From positions 1-6,640 of the forward strand of contig DJWG01000062.1 of the NCBI GenBank assembly GCA_002440945.1: 6,640 nt of DNA, given 5' to 3'. The position numbers and the translations under genes are program-made. The notes beneath the pieces were generated by a model, which was given only the letters and a program-made list of their open reading frames with translations, had not been told where the DNA came from and ran no database searches. Below are positions 6,414-6,640 of the stretch, piece after piece. This DNA is from Rhodobacteraceae bacterium UBA6236 (GTDB taxonomy: Bacteria; Pseudomonadota; Alphaproteobacteria; Rhodobacterales; Rhodobacteraceae). Within the stretch, counting starts at the first letter, position 1. Every line of letters starts with the position of its first letter.

Positions 6414-6434
6414 GGGCGGGGGATACCCCCGCCC
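6414..6434 (-). other. Strong hairpin in the rpsB-tsf spacer, possible attenuator
   Basis: GGGCGGGGG (6414-6422) pairs perfectly with CCCCCGCCC (6426-6434) over a three-base loop. A competing pairing, GGGTAT (6408-6413) with ATACCC (6423-6428), excludes it. On the minus-strand RNA the hairpin is followed by ATACCCGTTTT, a modest T-run, so it could act as a partial terminator tuning tsf against rpsB, or as a processing or stability element. Confidence 0.5.
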
Positions 6435-6446
6435 GATGTCAGTCAT

Positions 6447-6462
6447 GTGACAAGCCTGTCAC
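6447..6462 (-). other. Second hairpin just after the rpsB stop
   Basis: GTGACA (6447-6452) pairs perfectly with TGTCAC (6457-6462) over a four-base loop, ten bases beyond the rpsB stop codon. Its role is unknown; together with the next hairpin it makes the spacer a tandem stem-loop region. Confidence 0.4.
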
Positions 6463-6472
6463 GCGGGGCCGA

Positions 6473-6640
6473 TCAGGCCTCGGCAGCTTCTTCGGCGGCT
6501 TGCTCGGCTGGCGCGTCGATCAGGGCGCCAAGGTCGACGCCGGCAGCGCCCATCTGGGCGGTCATGCCATCCAGCGCGGCGCGGCTGACCAGATCGCAGT
6601 ACAGCGCGATGGCGCGGGCCGCGTCGTCGTTGCCGGGGAT
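6473..6640 (-). CDS. rpsB: 30S ribosomal protein S2, C-terminal part, cut by the window edge
   Basis: Only the last 55 codons and the TGA stop (complement of 6473-6475) are in the window; the start lies to the right. The visible protein begins [20 protein letters not shown], the conserved C-terminal helix region of bacterial S2 in which PGNDDA and the following aliphatic helix are typical. It ends in an Ala/Glu-rich tail ([13 protein letters not shown]), as is common in alphaproteobacterial S2. S2 sits on the back of the 30S subunit. The gene is directly upstream of tsf on the same strand, the conserved bacterial order, which supports both identifications. Confidence 0.95.
   Translation of the reverse strand: MPGNDDAARAIALYCDLVSRAALDGMTAQMGAAGVDLGALIDAPAEQAAEEAAEA

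Noticed and set aside
5497..6450. Long + strand open frame of 317 codons
   Set aside because: It is the antisense shadow of tsf.

Overview
The window is GC-rich chromosomal DNA that looks alphaproteobacterial, most likely Rhodobacterales (Rhodobacter/Paracoccus-like). This is judged from the style of the proteins (phosphoglucomutase, EF-Ts, S2, a Rhodobacteraceae-type LuxR regulator) and the strong G/C bias at third codon positions. No phage, transposon, CRISPR or tRNA signal is visible. Six protein genes are supported, two of them cut by the window edges.

Left part, + strand (1-2807): the 3' five-sixths of an alpha-D-phosphoglucomutase gene (pgm), a 190-base gap with a candidate promoter, then rpe (ribulose-phosphate 3-epimerase). 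A thioredoxin-fold, peroxiredoxin-like protein follows only 14 bases later and is probably co-transcribed with rpe. Pgm links glycogen/glucose-1-phosphate to glucose-6-phosphate, and Rpe serves the pentose-phosphate (or Calvin) pathway, so this is a central sugar-phosphate block.

Middle part (2808-4980): a FOXRED1-like FAD-dependent oxidoreductase lies on the minus strand, convergent with the thioredoxin-like gene. It is divergent from a + strand LuxR-family regulator. The regulator keeps most of the acyl-homoserine-lactone pocket signature but has Ala where the nearly invariant Asp is expected. No luxI-type synthase is in the window, so it looks like a LuxR solo. The enzyme and regulator share a 190-base divergent control region.

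Right part (4981-6640): about 450 bases without a convincing gene. They hold an unusually AT-rich island with a 12-bp palindrome, a dyad of purine/pyrimidine repeats, a strong + strand terminator, and several further hairpins, one with 16-bp arms and a lux-box-like core. After that comes the minus-strand translation operon rpsB-tsf (S2 C-terminus, then EF-Ts), with a textbook terminator after tsf and two hairpins in the rpsB-tsf spacer.

Most coding content is ordinary housekeeping. The parts most worth a second look are the LuxR solo with its divergent enzyme and the structured non-coding stretch between the LuxR gene and tsf.
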